DNA from: Teratosphaeria epicoccoides
Lineage: Eukaryota; Ascomycota; Dothideomycetes; Mycosphaerellales; Teratosphaeriaceae
NCBI GenBank assembly: GCA_021401465.1
Contig: JADDMT010000031.1
Span: 124,001 to 188,000, forward strand
Length of the DNA: 64,000 bases
Direction: 5' to 3'
Shown: positions 1-10,694 of the stretch, piece after piece
How the letters are laid out: each line of letters starts with the position of its first letter
Position numbering within the stretch: the stretch's first letter is position 1
Made by a program: the position numbers and the translations under genes
Notes under the pieces: generated by a model
What the model saw: the letters and a program-made list of their open reading frames with translations, nothing else
Told to the model about the DNA's origin: nothing
Databases searched by the model: none

Positions 1-1945
1 AGATGACCTATAAGCTGTGCTCAACCACATCAGCTTGCCTGTGAAGCCCTGCAGACGCCCTTGAAAAGGGCCCTGTCACGACCTGCAGTGCACATCATAC
101 ACACATCAATGGCCCCTAGAAGGAGGGTACCTCGACACACACCGCGACTGACGGCCGTATGCTGCATTCATGCTGCCAAGCGAGGGTTTCGTGCGAGCGC
201 TAGAAGCTCGCGGACAAAGCTCGCGGACAGGGGAATCTCTTTGCCCGACATCATTCTTGTGGCGGCGCAGTCGAAACATCCTTTGCCCTTGACGCAAGAT
301 ACCGTATACGCCGTGGTGAGACAGCGTGGCCACCCCAGGCCCGGCCGAGATGTGCACCAAGGTGACAAGGCAAAGTCGCCATCGGAGCCATCCGAGTATT
401 GTCCAAGCTTGGCCCCTTGCTTTCGAGATCTCACTATCTCAGACACGGCACATTTAACCGGCATTCCCAGATGCCTCGATGCGACTTTACCCGCTCTCGC
501 CCTTTTGACAAGTGGCCGATATCTTTGACTCTCGTATTGAAACTGGAGCACAAGACAGAAACTGCCAGGTTGCTCTTGCCTGTGGCAAAGAAGAGTGAGA
601 TTCTGTCAAAAAATCCAAACCCAAAATATTCACCAGGATCACGCGCCCCTAGTGTTGCACAGATGCTGACACTAGGGGCCTAGGGCTCTCCGGTTCAGCC
701 TCATGGCTTGCCGGCACGGCTTTCGGGTCTGACGGGTGCCGTCCCCTGGGTTCCTCTCGCCGCTACACTCCGCTGCCAACTGTCCGAGACCACCGGCACG
801 AGTCCGCCAAGACTTCGGGCAGGGAGCATCCACATTCTAACGGCCTCGCTACTGTTCAGCTTCTCCATGAACAAGTTGCAGAACAGCTACGGTACAATTG
901 TCGTGTGCACGGTGTGTAGACCGCGGAATCCCGCCACCATTTTTGCGCCGGCACTGTCGCAATATTGCTAGCGGGCACCGTCACGAGGTCCATTTGTTGC
1001 TCCCGCCTCCCGAGACATGCCTTCTCGCCCAATTCAGTAGTGATGCTCCGCGGCGGGTTTGGAAGAGTCTCATCTTGGCTCTATGTGATGTGTTGGCTGA
1101 CCACAAGCTCTATCATTGGCATGATCAATCCTAGACTGAGTTGGAAGTGACATCCGACATACGCAATCACCTGAGCAGCAGCTTCACAACGTCGAATTAG
1201 CAGCATCTCATTGGCTACTTGGAACTACCACGCTCACTAATGTCTCAGCTCGAGTTGAAAACGGAATTACCTCTAACGCGTCTACTCGAGGTGCGCAGAA
1301 ACGCTCGTCATTGGTGCATTCTCACGTGCCTGGGCTCAATGAATTGCTCGCCCGCCCGCGACCTTCGCGCAGGGTGGCATTAGTCAACTCCAAGGCTCAC
1401 TTTAGCCGCACAGCACAAAGAATTCTGAACTGCTTTGGGGCGTTGAAGCATCCACGCGCCTGTCGGTGTGCGCCTCGGAGAAGGTATTTGCGGCACCGCT
1501 GCTCGTGCCTGAAAGAGGTGAGGATGGCAGACCCACTGTCATGCCCAAAGCCGGGCCGAAGAGCAACGCAGGCAAACGCTGAGGCTCGAGCGACGAAAGC
1601 CACATATGGCATGTCCCATCCTCCAAAGATGCGCTCCATTCGGCGCACATGCAGAAGGCAGAAGGGCCAGATCTTCGCGTCCTGACAAGCATTCTTGCGG
1701 GATTACGCTCCGGCCCAAGTTCTTTCAGTGTCATCCTGCCAGGACCTTCTCGCATCTGCCACTTCGCTGGCAGATACAAATCGCTGGACCCTCGAAATCG
1801 GCCTGAATCAGCGAAGAAGTCCGCAGAATGGGGCCCGACATCATTGCGTCTGTCCTGCCGTAACAGTACTGCCTCGTCAGGACACCATGCTGAAGCCAAC
1901 TCGGCTCTCTGTGCAAGATCCTCACAGCGCTGGACATCTCACAAC
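1..1945. other. Gene-free stretch at the left edge
   Basis: I see no supportable gene. Several overlapping open frames of 60-165 codons exist on both strands (for example around 1400-1900), but none shows a recognisable domain, a signal peptide or a convincing splice pattern. They look like chance frames in GC-rich DNA. No tRNA, long repeat or transposon terminal repeat was recognised. Confidence 0.5.
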
Positions 1946-2913
1946 CTAGTCTCTCTTCCCAACACCATACCCATAACCGTTCGTGAGACCATATCCTCCC
2001 AATCCACCTCTCTCCATTCCACCCAATCTATCCTTCCCGTGACTCTTCAGCCGCCTCGGCAGTTCGATGCCTCGGAAGTATGCCAGACATATCGCGGCTG
2101 ATGCGCCAGCTGATATCAAGCAGTACACGAGCGTACTGAATGTCAAGTGCCCGCCTACTCCAGTCCAGCCGGATGGCAGACTTGTGTTGGGATACCACCT
2201 CACACTGAATCTCAGAGGCAAGCTGTCCCCAATCACAATCCTTATTGGAGGCTCGCGCGATATACTATAAGCAGTCGCAGCTGCTATGGTCCCAGGCGCA
2301 ACACTTTTTGGCGCAGCGTGCACCAGCACATTCATCGCCGTACTGACATGCAAGTGACTCAATTGCAATGTCCCTGTCAACGCCACGATCATAGGCGTAT
2401 ATATCTCACTTAAGCTGCCCTGCCCTTCCGTATCATCCTTTGTGCCCCTCTCGAACTCCTCTCTTAGTGCGCTTGGCGGGAATGGTTTGGTGGGAATGCG
2501 GCATGTCATCGGCGCATCGTTGTGGACATAGAACTCGAGAACATGGAAGAACGGATCGTCTATGAAGTCTATAGTGCAGTTTATGTCCCTTTCGATCCCA
2601 AACAGCAGTTCGAGGGGTCGTCCAGTTTCGTTGCAGGTGGGGAAGGGCTGGTATTGGAGTGCGCCAGAGGCGTCTTGAATGTGTTCCCCGGAGTCACTGT
2701 AGAGTCGCGGCAATTAGCTATGTTCGGTAGATTTGTCCAATGTCAATGCGCTTACTGATGTCGACTGAGACAGCTTACTGGTATCGGCTGCCCGACTTTA
2801 TAACCCGGCGATGCTACAGTTCCCAATGGCTCCTGCACCGCGGCCTGGGAGGTGGCGAGGCTGGCGAGAAAGACGCAGACAAGACGCAGAAGGAGTGACA
2901 GACGATCGGGCAT
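1946..2913 (-). CDS. Conserved fungal type I membrane protein of unknown function
   Basis: Two exons, 2756-2913 and 1946-2696, are joined over a 59-bp intron (donor GTAAGC, branch CTAAT, acceptor CTACAG) to give about 302 residues. The start at 2913 opens a clear signal peptide (MPDRLSLLLRLVCVFLASL, cleavage near SQA-A). It is followed by a lumenal or extracellular region with paired cysteines and possible N-glycosylation sites such as NCT. One hydrophobic segment near residue 240 is followed by a basic, Gly/Tyr-rich cytosolic tail. This is a secretory-pathway or plasma-membrane layout with the N-terminus outside. It resembles uncharacterised proteins conserved across filamentous fungi, but I cannot name a family. 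The splice junction is well supported because the frame continues cleanly across it. Confidence 0.7.
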
Positions 2914-3262
2914 CTTGTTGCTATGAAGGTGATGGGCTATGAGGTTTATCAGAAACAGCGAGTGGTGGCAAGGTTGATGTCGTGTCCACAGCGATCTGCA
3001 AGGGGAAGGCTTGGCATATTCCTTCGTGACCCTCCCTGATGTCCTCTTCTCGACGAAACGAAGCCGCACGGAATAAACATGCCTCATTGCTCTACCGCGA
3101 ACGATGATCAACCTTTCTGCGGCAGAGTGCAGCGACAGCCTCTGGTCATTATGGTGCCATGTGTCTCTTTTGCCGTCAGATGTGGAATTGGCAGTCCTTC
3201 GCTGTTGCTTTGGAGTCTTGGCTTCATTCGGAAGCAAATGGAGGCGAAGCTGATCAAGACTC

Positions 3263-4945
3263 ATGACCGTTGCTACATACATTCCTGAGGCAGCGGCAGC
3301 CTTGATGCCTCCTTTCTCTCTCCTCAGCTTTCGCTTGAGATCATTGCTGAAGTCCAGCCACTGCGTCACTGGTCTTGCGATCCCTCATTTGACCGTAACA
3401 GGTCTCAGTCTGGCGTACAATGCACTGAGCAGCTTGTTAAGCTATGCGCCACCAGCATACTCGCCTTTGCCTAACTCGCCATACTCACCATATTCGCCAT
3501 GCCTATCAAGTGGTCGAAATCCTCCAGGAGAGCTTTTGAACGTCAAGTCGCGCGGATCACTGCCCAGCGTAGAGCCCAAACACTTTCCCTACGACAGGGT
3601 ACAGTGCTCGAAATTGGTGTGTGGTGGGATTGGTCTCTTGCTGGCTGATTGAATTCGGCGTCATAGCCTTTGGTCTTTACGGCGCCTGCGTCGTCAAAGG
3701 AGAGATTCTCCGCGGCATCCAGAGTGGCATGACCCCCCATATGGCGGCCGAGAGCATACCTTCGCTCATCAATCTGCTCGTCACTCTGATCGTCTGAGGC
3801 ACCAGACACAGCCCTGCTGTGTCACTTTGCTGGGTTTTGCAACGCGAGAACCGATTGGAGTTCAATTCAAATCTCCGTCTCCGGGCCCGCTCCAGCAAGA
3901 CATGGCCACATCGATGGTACTTGAACCTCATCGGTGATCCTAGCCTACGCATCCTTATCCCTTACGTTCCACTGCAGCGGCCAAGAGACCAATCTGCTAG
4001 AGGTGTTCAGTACCAAAGAAAACACTTTCTCAATTAGCGTCGTCCCGCTAGTCGTTCTTGGCAGCTGCTTCGTGGGTTTGGCATCCACCATTATAGAGTC
4101 TCTGTTGGCTACAGAGATTCCGTCATGGAGCCTCCGTCCTATGGATACTGCAGTGGCAGCAATGAAGGCGCATAATTTCTAGCGGCAGGAGAACCGGAGT
4201 TTGCATCATGTCAGAGCCAGCGGGTGCCATGTCTGCACGCGAAAAACAGCGAGGCGCACTCTCTGCTCATCCACAAGTCAATGGGTCTTTGGGGCCTGTG
4301 GGTGCTGGTCGGGCTATGCTTTGCATGGGTGTGTCAAGTAACAGCCGGGTATCCTGCAATCTGAGCGTCACTGACCTCCCCACGCATTTCCCATAGGCGA
4401 TCAACGTCTGCTACCTAATCAAGCGGATCGACACAGCCTTTCCAGCCTTCGGATATACTTCGCTGGTCTCGAACGCGGCATGCAGTCAATACGGCATCCG
4501 CTTGCTCGACAACCATAGATGGATCAACAGCCTCTTGATTGGCACCGTCTATGCATTCGCGTAGACACCAGTCAACGTTGGCCTGCACCGCGCCGGACTG
4601 CAAAGCAACCGCACTCGCGACGAGTCCTTCTGGCGTACGGCAACCAGCAAAAGAGCAAAGCGGCTTTCACCAGCTAGCAGTCTGTAACACCCATACTGTG
4701 CGCTGTACTTTACCTGGCTGAGTGTGCGACTACCAAAAGGCCCTCATCCAGCTGCGTGTGGACAGTTACAAACGCTCCTGGATCTGGTGGATGAGTGGTC
4801 TAAGACAGGAACCATCTACTGGGGTCACAAAAGCATCATGGCTGAGGGTCATTACCAACATGCTGGCACCGCGCCTGAGGAATTTCCCCAGTTCAATATG
4901 GTCTATACTGCGGTGGCTCCGCTTGTGTTTGCCTCTGACACGTAG
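3263..4945 (+). pseudogene. Decayed multi-pass membrane protein gene
   Basis: Coding-like pieces rich in hydrophobic segments lie in shifting plus-strand frames. They include a Pro/Tyr/Ser-rich segment with a membrane stretch at about 3390-3520, membrane segments near 3620-3780 that end in a stop, another near 4045-4110, and one at about 4280-4346. The last splices convincingly (donor GTAACA, branch CACTGAC, acceptor CCCATAG) to an exon at 4396-4559 that ends in a stop. A further open piece lies at 4724-4945. Interrupting stops and frame changes argue that this was once one multi-pass membrane protein gene. The order of segments faintly recalls the fungal DUF3433-type membrane proteins, but that is a guess. 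It could also be a functional gene with more introns than I resolved. Confidence 0.3.
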
Positions 4946-5066
4946 TGGTCAATGTTCGGAGCCGCTTCTAGCGAACCACCTCATGAGTATGCTTGTTCGG
5001 TCCAGCAGGGCTGAATACATGTACGATCCACCGTTGCACACGAGCTCAGGCCGTCCTTTTCCGAAT

Positions 5067-5448
5067 TCAACTACAATTGGCCCGCCACTTCTCCTCACCT
5101 TGGAGCTTGGTGATATTCGGCATACATCCGTTGTGTCGAAGCTTGCAAGGGTTCGTCTGTGTGATACAGTTCTGGTATTTGCAGGATCACTCCGATAGCA
5201 GCTCCCCTCGTGGCTTGCCATACCGTCGTACACAATTGATAGTCCCGAGTCTCATCCTAGATGTCCGGAATACACATTCCATCTCCGCCTAGATCTTCGG
5301 AAAAGAAACACCACTAAAGGTCGGTGGTATGTGGTTAACTGTTGTTTCAAGTCTGAGGTGCTTGTTGGTGGAGACGGCGTACCGAGGCCTGCGCAGATGC
5401 GGCGACGAGAGCCAGGAGCGCTGCAATGCTCAGTCCCAAGGTTTTCAT
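5067..5448 (-). pseudogene. Small cysteine-rich secreted protein, copy with an in-frame stop
   Basis: Three exons (5383-5448, 5224-5313, 5067-5156) with phase-0 introns of 69 and 67 bp match the architecture of the genes at 7274 and 8312. Exon 1 encodes a clear signal peptide (MKTLGLSIAALLALVAASAQ). Exons 2 and 3 carry six cysteines spaced C-x11-C-x13-C-x5-C-x6-C-x16-C, the family pattern. Exon 3 is strikingly like that of the 7274 gene (TNPCK...NGCMPN...KW.ANCS). A TAG at 5257-5259, five codons after the second cysteine, interrupts exon 2, while the splice sites and all six cysteines remain. This copy is either a recent pseudogene, read through, or a null allele. The role is unknown; family style suggests an apoplastic effector-like or antimicrobial-like peptide (inference). 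Confidence 0.65.
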
Positions 5449-7273
5449 GATCGATGACCGTTGTGGGGATGTAGTGCGGTTAATACGTGGGAGGCGAGGA
5501 AAGAGGACGAGTGGGAAAGTGGTTGGAACATTTCATCTCTACGACGGACACCGAGTCGGCTTGGGCAAACCAACACGGTGATTCCGAGACAGCAGTATGG
5601 TGCAAGTAGCGACAGGTCCTGATCCTGGGGTTCGTTTCTTGACGACATCTAGGTCAGCGCGTCCGCACGCTTCGCAGTAGCATTTTCGAGCCACAAGAGT
5701 GACCAAGCCACGGAATGTGCGCTGTACATTACCTTGATCAGACTGATGCGGCTGGTAGACATTCGACGCGTTACCAATGAATACCTGCAATCGCCTTTGG
5801 GACTTGTCAAAGGAGTGATGGCGCCCACAATCTGCAACAGGAAAATCTTACAGACAATTCGGGCCCATTATACGCTGGAACTGCCTCAGAGCCGTTGCAT
5901 GAAGTACAGGGCGGAGTCCGCGACGGGACAATTGGTCTTGGTCGATCATGATGACCGGAAAAGAAGTATGGCACTCTTCAATCTACCTAGGGACTATCGC
6001 GTGGTGCTGGGCCTGAATCGATGATGTGGTTGATGTGTAGTACGGAGGCCGGAGGCAGGATCTGGTTGAGATCCATCATGTTCACATGCCAAAAAATGAG
6101 CATTCACGTGATTCGAACCGCTCCGCGCAGACCGCTGAGTATTCGATAACTTGAGATTATCCTGGAAAATGTCCAGCTTCGACTTTACAACAACAACAAC
6201 AACAAGGGGTATCAAGAGCCTTCAACAGCATGCCGCAACGCCTACCACCGCACCATGCAGCGACACCACAAAACGAATCCCTGAGCTCAAGTCAGCAAGC
6301 TGCTCCTGCGCAAGCGCATGCGTTTACCGGGACAATGGGTAGAGATGTTTGCCTCGGAAGCAGTAGAACAGGCTCCTGGGAAAGCCCGACTGAGAACACG
6401 CCTCCTCGTGGCATTCCTCATCCGAGCTCAACGAATATATACTCCCCGCTTCCTTACTCCGGACGAACATCGCGAACTGCTCCTGCGCAATACAATCCGC
6501 TTGCTGCGGTGGTCTACGGCGATGTCTTCGTCCCGAACAGCAACATAGGCTCTTAGGGCCTGTATGGAAGGCCAGCCAAAACCGGCGGGCTGGGGCGGTC
6601 AAGCTCCTCCACAATCGAAAAAGGCGCCGAACCGCAGTCGACCAAACCGTCACAGCAGTACGGCAGCTGCGGAACCTATCCTGGAAAGGCAGGACAGCCC
6701 GAGCCAGTTGAGCCAGGAGACCTCGATGATGGGATAGGACAGCGAGGACTCGGGCAAGGATGATTCAACTCTTCTGCTGCCATGCCAGCGCTTGCCTGGA
6801 GACTGGGTATAAGGCATACTTCTCGAGCTTGGGACGTCCAAACCGAGTCGAGTCAAGCGCCGCATCCTCAAGCGCCCCACAAGGTGTCTCAGTGGGATTA
6901 GCTGACACTGTACCTTCATCGGAAGTAAGAGGAGCGGGAGCGTCGCGATGGACAGCGATGATCCGTTCGATTGGGCTGGTGTAAGATACTATCATGTTTG
7001 ATTACAATAAATGAGCGCCAGCGGAAGCAGTTAGATATACGCAAGACAAGCTCGAAACGAATGCTTCTAGTTAACAGCACTCCGACCCTCAGTCAGGCTA
7101 TCTCAGCATGTCTCGCAACCCTGAAATCCCATTCGGTCTCCGTTCCTATTATTACAATCATGCTCCGAGAGAAAAGCGCGCAAGCGCCCCCCATCCTCCC
7201 TCCAAATCTTCCATAATCTTTACCCTCCTTCCCACTCACCCCGATCAAGAAGCACAAGCCACGCCAACGAAAA
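5449..7273. other. Spacer with possible gene debris
   Basis: No complete gene is seen. An open frame at 5734-6024 (plus) has no recognisable domain. Between about 6151 and 6990 (plus), coding-like pieces in two frames recall a decayed gene: a basic Leu/Arg-rich segment at 6318-6545, then Ser/Pro/Gln-rich segments interrupted by stops, ending near 6990. A (CAA)n tract lies at about 6187-6206. None of this supports a gene call. Confidence 0.3.
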
Positions 7274-7663
7274 ATGCGCCTCTCCCACTCCACAACCACA
7301 CCCATCTTCCTCCTCCTTCCCCTCTTCCTCCTCACACCCCTCACCTACGCTTGGGTACGCCAAACCATGCCCCGACCCCTGGAAACACCCACCCTAAAGA
7401 ATCTTTAACTCACCGAAACCGCACCAGAATTGCATGCTAGAACCGCCCAATGGTACAGGCTGGTGCGTGCGCATCGAAACCGCCGAGTACGTCCCTTGCA
7501 CATCGGTAAGGACCATGGATCAGTGGGAGGCACTTCTTCCTGCAGCATCGCGTTGCTGACGGAGACGATGTAGCATAATCCTTGCAAGCAGGACCAGAAC
7601 GGATGCATGCCCAATATCGAGTATAGTGACAGGGATCAGAAGTGGTTGGCGAATTGCAGTTGA
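7274..7663 (+). CDS. Small cysteine-rich secreted protein (effector-like), intact copy
   Basis: Three exons (7274-7354, 7428-7505, 7574-7663) with two phase-0 introns of 73 and 68 bp encode 82 residues. Exon 1 is a signal peptide (MRLSHSTTTPIFLLLPLFLL, cleavage near TYA-W). The mature peptide has about 56 residues and exactly six cysteines spaced C-x10-C-x10-C-x5-C-x6-C-x16-C, presumably three disulfides. The donors (GTACGC, GTAAGG), a GCTGAC branch site in intron 2 and the preserved frame support the model. Intron positions and the last three cysteine gaps are identical to those in the genes at 8312 and 5067-5448, so these are paralogues. I do not recognise a named family. Secretion, size and disulfide density suggest an apoplastic effector or antimicrobial peptide (inference). 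The single exons are too short to stand out in frame scans. Confidence 0.75.
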
Positions 7664-8311
7664 GAGGGGAGCCGGTGGCGGCGGCGGCGGCGGAGGGTTG
7701 GGGAGGGGAGGGGGGAAGCGGGTTGAACTGGGTTTGGGGGATTTGACGGGTAGGATCTGTCCGGGGCGAGGCGAGGCGGTGCGCTGTATGGGAGCCGCAA
7801 TCTAGATTGGGACGTGTATCGGCAACGAGCGAGCGCACGGGTCTCTCATATTCATGCGCCTGCTATGTTCCGCCTGCACACATGTGTCCGCGCACGTTTC
7901 GCCCGTCCCGAAATGGCATCGCCACAGTCCTGCCGATACACGCGTATTGAGACAGACGTCTCTTTAATCTCGGCAATCAGCTCTGCCATCCGTACTCTGT
8001 CGTACCGCAAAAACCGCAGCGTCTGTGGCTCGACGTCCCAGCTGCCGAACAGAGCGCGGACCACACCAGTGCCGCATCATTTTCTGAGGTGCGAGAAGTC
8101 TCAGTCGTGTCCCACACAACGGCCGCGATCTCTCGCTCCCATGCTCCCCGATGTCTCAGCGCGATGAGACACCCGGGTCGGTCTCCGTAACAGTTGCTCC
8201 GTAACAGCAAAAGTCCCCCATCATAAAAGACCTGTCACCAGCAAGGCGCCTTATTCTCCAATCTACGCTTTCTCAATTGCCTCAAGATCCAAACAACGCA
8301 CACCGCCCATC
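7664..8311. other. Spacer between two small secreted-protein genes
   Basis: No gene is supported. Open frames on both strands (for example 7852-8064 minus and 7814-8167 plus) lack domains, signal peptides or splice logic. A GGCGGC-type purine/GC-rich tract lies at about 7674-7740. The last 100 bp are expected to hold the promoter of the 8312 gene. Confidence 0.4.
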
Positions 8312-8714
8312 ATGCACCTCCCCACCGCCACTACCGCCCCCGCCGTCCTCTTCATCCTCCTCACCCCCTTCACAAACGCCTGGGTATATCTCCCCCTTTC
8401 CGCCCCTCTCGATACCACACCCTCACTAACCCCGCTCCCACTCCAGAGATGCCTGCCAGACACTGAAGGCGGCGACGGCGTGTGCTGGGCCGACAAGGCG
8501 GACCATGTGGGAGCTGAGTCGCAGTTGTGCACGCAGGTACGGCACAACCTTCCCCACACGGCTCACGATTCCCTACGTGCACGGCCTTGCTGACGAGTCC
8601 TTTGACACTGATTATGCGGTGTAGGAGAAACGTTGTAACACCCGGTACGGTACGTGTACGCCGAATGTTGTGGTCTACGCGGGGGAGGACAAGCACAGGG
8701 CGGATTGCACTTAG
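8312..8714 (+). CDS. Small cysteine-rich secreted protein (effector-like), second intact copy
   Basis: Three exons (8312-8383, 8447-8536, 8625-8714) with phase-0 introns of 63 and 88 bp encode 83 residues. The signal peptide starts MHLPTATTAPAVLFILLTPF and should be cut near TNA-W. The six cysteines are spaced C-x10-C-x14-C-x5-C-x6-C-x16-C, differing from the 7274 product only in the second gap. Intron 1 has a CACTAAC branch site and a CTCCAG acceptor. Intron 2 starts GTACGG and ends GTGTAG. Outside the cysteines and a GGDG-x-C motif shared with the 5067-5448 copy, the sequence has diverged strongly from the other two, a typical sign of fast evolution. The function is unknown; a secreted disulfide-rich effector or antimicrobial role is inferred from architecture only. 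Confidence 0.75.
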
Positions 8715-9647
8715 AGCGAATCTGGCCTGTTTGAGAGGTGAGGGTGTCCGTTGAACGGGCGGCGAAAGGCTTGCGGGGTGGAGGAGTCAGGTGGAGGGCC
8801 GTGGGTGTCTTTTGCCTTTTTCATTAGCAGGATGTTGTCTCCGGAGGCCGTGCGGGTTTCACGTAGGGTAATCGAAAGGATTGCGGAAGGCGTGCGCTTT
8901 GGTCTGAGTCGTACACTTCCGTGCTATCTCTGCCCGTCTCCGTGGCATAGCCAGGCAATGTGCACCTCGCCTCCTCAGCGCCCTTCCTCCTTGCTATCTT
9001 CATCACGACTGCTCACGCTCAAGGACTCCGCCCTCCACGTCTCTCCTTCCATCCACCTCTCAGGCTGGCTCCCTTATGAGGCTCAGCTATATACATCAGT
9101 GAGTACAAGGCTCCTTCATGGCAGCAGGACTGCAGCTTGGTAGATACGAAATCAGCAAAACTAGAATATAGTCTCCATGTTCGTTCAGTTCCCCCACGTA
9201 CGGCCATTGGTCAGACAGAAAGCAGAGGATCCCGTCCGCTCTCCTGAACTTAAGCTGTGAGCCGGTGCATTAGTACTACGGTCGGTGACGACGTAGGAAT
9301 CCCCACTGCTGTACGTTTTGTTTTTGCTCCAGACACAGCTGGTCAAGTGCGTCGTGCTCCGGACGGGTGTCGCAGTGGGCATGCCCCATTGGATAGCGGA
9401 TCGAGGTGCAGGAGAGGGGATGTGCGGGCGGTGGAAGAGTTTGTCGAAGGCTTGCGTTTCGGAAGACGGGCGGGAGCCACACACACGGCTGTTACAGATC
9501 CCTTCTGCTGCTGGACTCGGCGTCACGCTTTCCCATACCATACACGCGCGTCGCAAATGCTATTCTGCCACTGCCTCCTTCCGCCTCCCGCACTAGATTC
9601 TTTACCACACACATCTGAGCGATCCACCCACTTTACACACAATCTAC
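8715..9647. other. Spacer without a supported gene
   Basis: I examined this stretch for a fourth copy of the secreted family. A signal-peptide-like frame starts near 8958 but has no in-frame ATG and no following exons. A cysteine-bearing minus-strand segment near 9300-9430 has a plausible downstream intron but no signal-peptide exon. The right end is the 3' flank of the minus-strand mrp21 gene. Confidence 0.35.
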
Positions 9648-10460
9648 CTACCACCCCTGCCTCTTCATCCTCATCACCAACCCCACCACGCCCTTGAAGC
9701 CCTCACGAAACCTCCTCTTCCACCTCTCACTCCGCAATCGCTTCCTCTTCAACCCCGGCCTTTCATAAAACCTCTGCCTCCCCAGATCCCGCCTCACGTT
9801 GTTCTTCGCACAATTCATCTCCAGCACGCGAAACGCCCTCGCCGTGTCCATGCCCCGCTGCGCATCCACCCGCACAGTCCTGCCGACACTCGCATTCAGT
9901 CTCATCGGCAGCGGCTTCTCCGGCACGAGGGGGACGCCGCCGGGACCGACGCGGCGAGAGGGGGCGCGGTTGCGGCCGGCGGGGTCGAGCCTGGACTCGA
10001 CGGAGCGGTCGGAGGAAGGGCCCGCGAAGGCGTTGAGGAGATCCCCGACGCTGTTGCCGGGTGGCGGGGCGTATGAGCTAGTCAGGGCGCCAAAGAGGCC
10101 GCGGGAGGGCGGGTTGGTGTGTTGGGCGGATGCGGACGGGGAGTGCGAGGTGCGGCCGGTGGGGGCGGTGGGGACGCCTTTGTCGAAGTCGAGGGTGTCG
10201 TCGAGGATTCTTGAGATTTCGTCGCCGGCGGTTGGTGTCCATGGTCGTGGCTGCAACGGGGGTTGTGGTTGTGGTGCTGCTTCTTCTTGTTGCCTGGTGA
10301 TGGTGGTGGTGCTGAAGGAGCGTGACTGCCATGGGGAGGGTCGTGTGCAGTGTTGGCTGATCGCGCCTGCTCTGTTCTGGATGATTTGAGGCTGTCTGTA
10401 TGCGGAAGGAGCCCAGAACGGCAGGAGCAGCTGCCTTTCGAGCGTGGATGCCGTTGCCAT
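9648..10460 (-). CDS. mrp21: Mitochondrial small-subunit ribosomal protein bS21m (Mrp21)
   Basis: This single-exon frame encodes 270 residues. The N-terminus is basic, rich in Ser/Gln and lacks acidic residues for about 60 residues (a mitochondrial presequence, with RSFSTTTITRQ at the likely processing region). The middle is low-complexity Pro/Ser-rich. The C-terminal about 75 residues match ribosomal protein S21, with ARAFRVLEMNCAKNNVRRD followed by a dense Arg/Lys helix (KRKRLRSERWKRRF). The bacterial S21 core is about 70 residues, and fungal mitochondrial versions carry a long N-terminal extension as here. The protein should act in the 37S mitoribosomal subunit. The gene is head-to-head with the RBM25-like gene, so about 140-230 bp between the two starts must serve as a shared promoter. 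Confidence 0.85.
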   Translation of the reverse strand: MATASTLERQLLLPFWAPSAYRQPQIIQNRAGAISQHCTRPSPWQSRSFSTTTITRQQEEAAPQPQPPLQPRPWTPTAGDEISRILDDTLDFDKGVPTAPTGRTSHSPSASAQHTNPPSRGLFGALTSSYAPPPGNSVGDLLNAFAGPSSDRSVESRLDPAGRNRAPSRRVGPGGVPLVPEKPLPMRLNASVGRTVRVDAQRGMDTARAFRVLEMNCAKNNVRRDLGRQRFYERPGLKRKRLRSERWKRRFREGFKGVVGLVMRMKRQGW

Positions 10461-10694
10461 GATGACTTGTTGCGGCCTCAGTCGATGGCCGGTCTGGCAT
10501 CCATACGGAGTTACTTACCACTTGGAAGCGGAGGTGTGAAACGTTTTGGGCAGATGGCCGCATCAACCAACCTATTAAGCAATATTTGATGGATCAGCAT
10601 GACTCGCGCCGACATTGCGACAAGCGGAACTTTTGAGCCCCGTGATGATCCCTTCTTCGCCGGCGCATACAAGCAGCACCACTTCCACGACACC
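10461..10694. promoter_or_regulatory. Divergent promoter region between mrp21 and the RBM25-like gene
   Basis: The two genes point away from each other, with the minus-strand start at 10460 and the plus-strand start at 10695 (or 10599). The short interval must hold both promoters. No specific motif was identified. Confidence 0.5.

Noticed and set aside
8956..9130. Signal-peptide-like frame (HLASSAPFLLAIFITTAHAQ) as a fourth family member
   Set aside because: It has no in-frame ATG (the ATG is displaced by two bases) and no donor at the expected place, and no following cysteine exons were found.
9190..9480. Minus-strand cysteine-bearing segment with a TACTAAT branch and CTCACAG acceptor as a fourth family member
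   Set aside because: Cysteine gaps in the second half do not fit the family, and no signal-peptide exon lies upstream.
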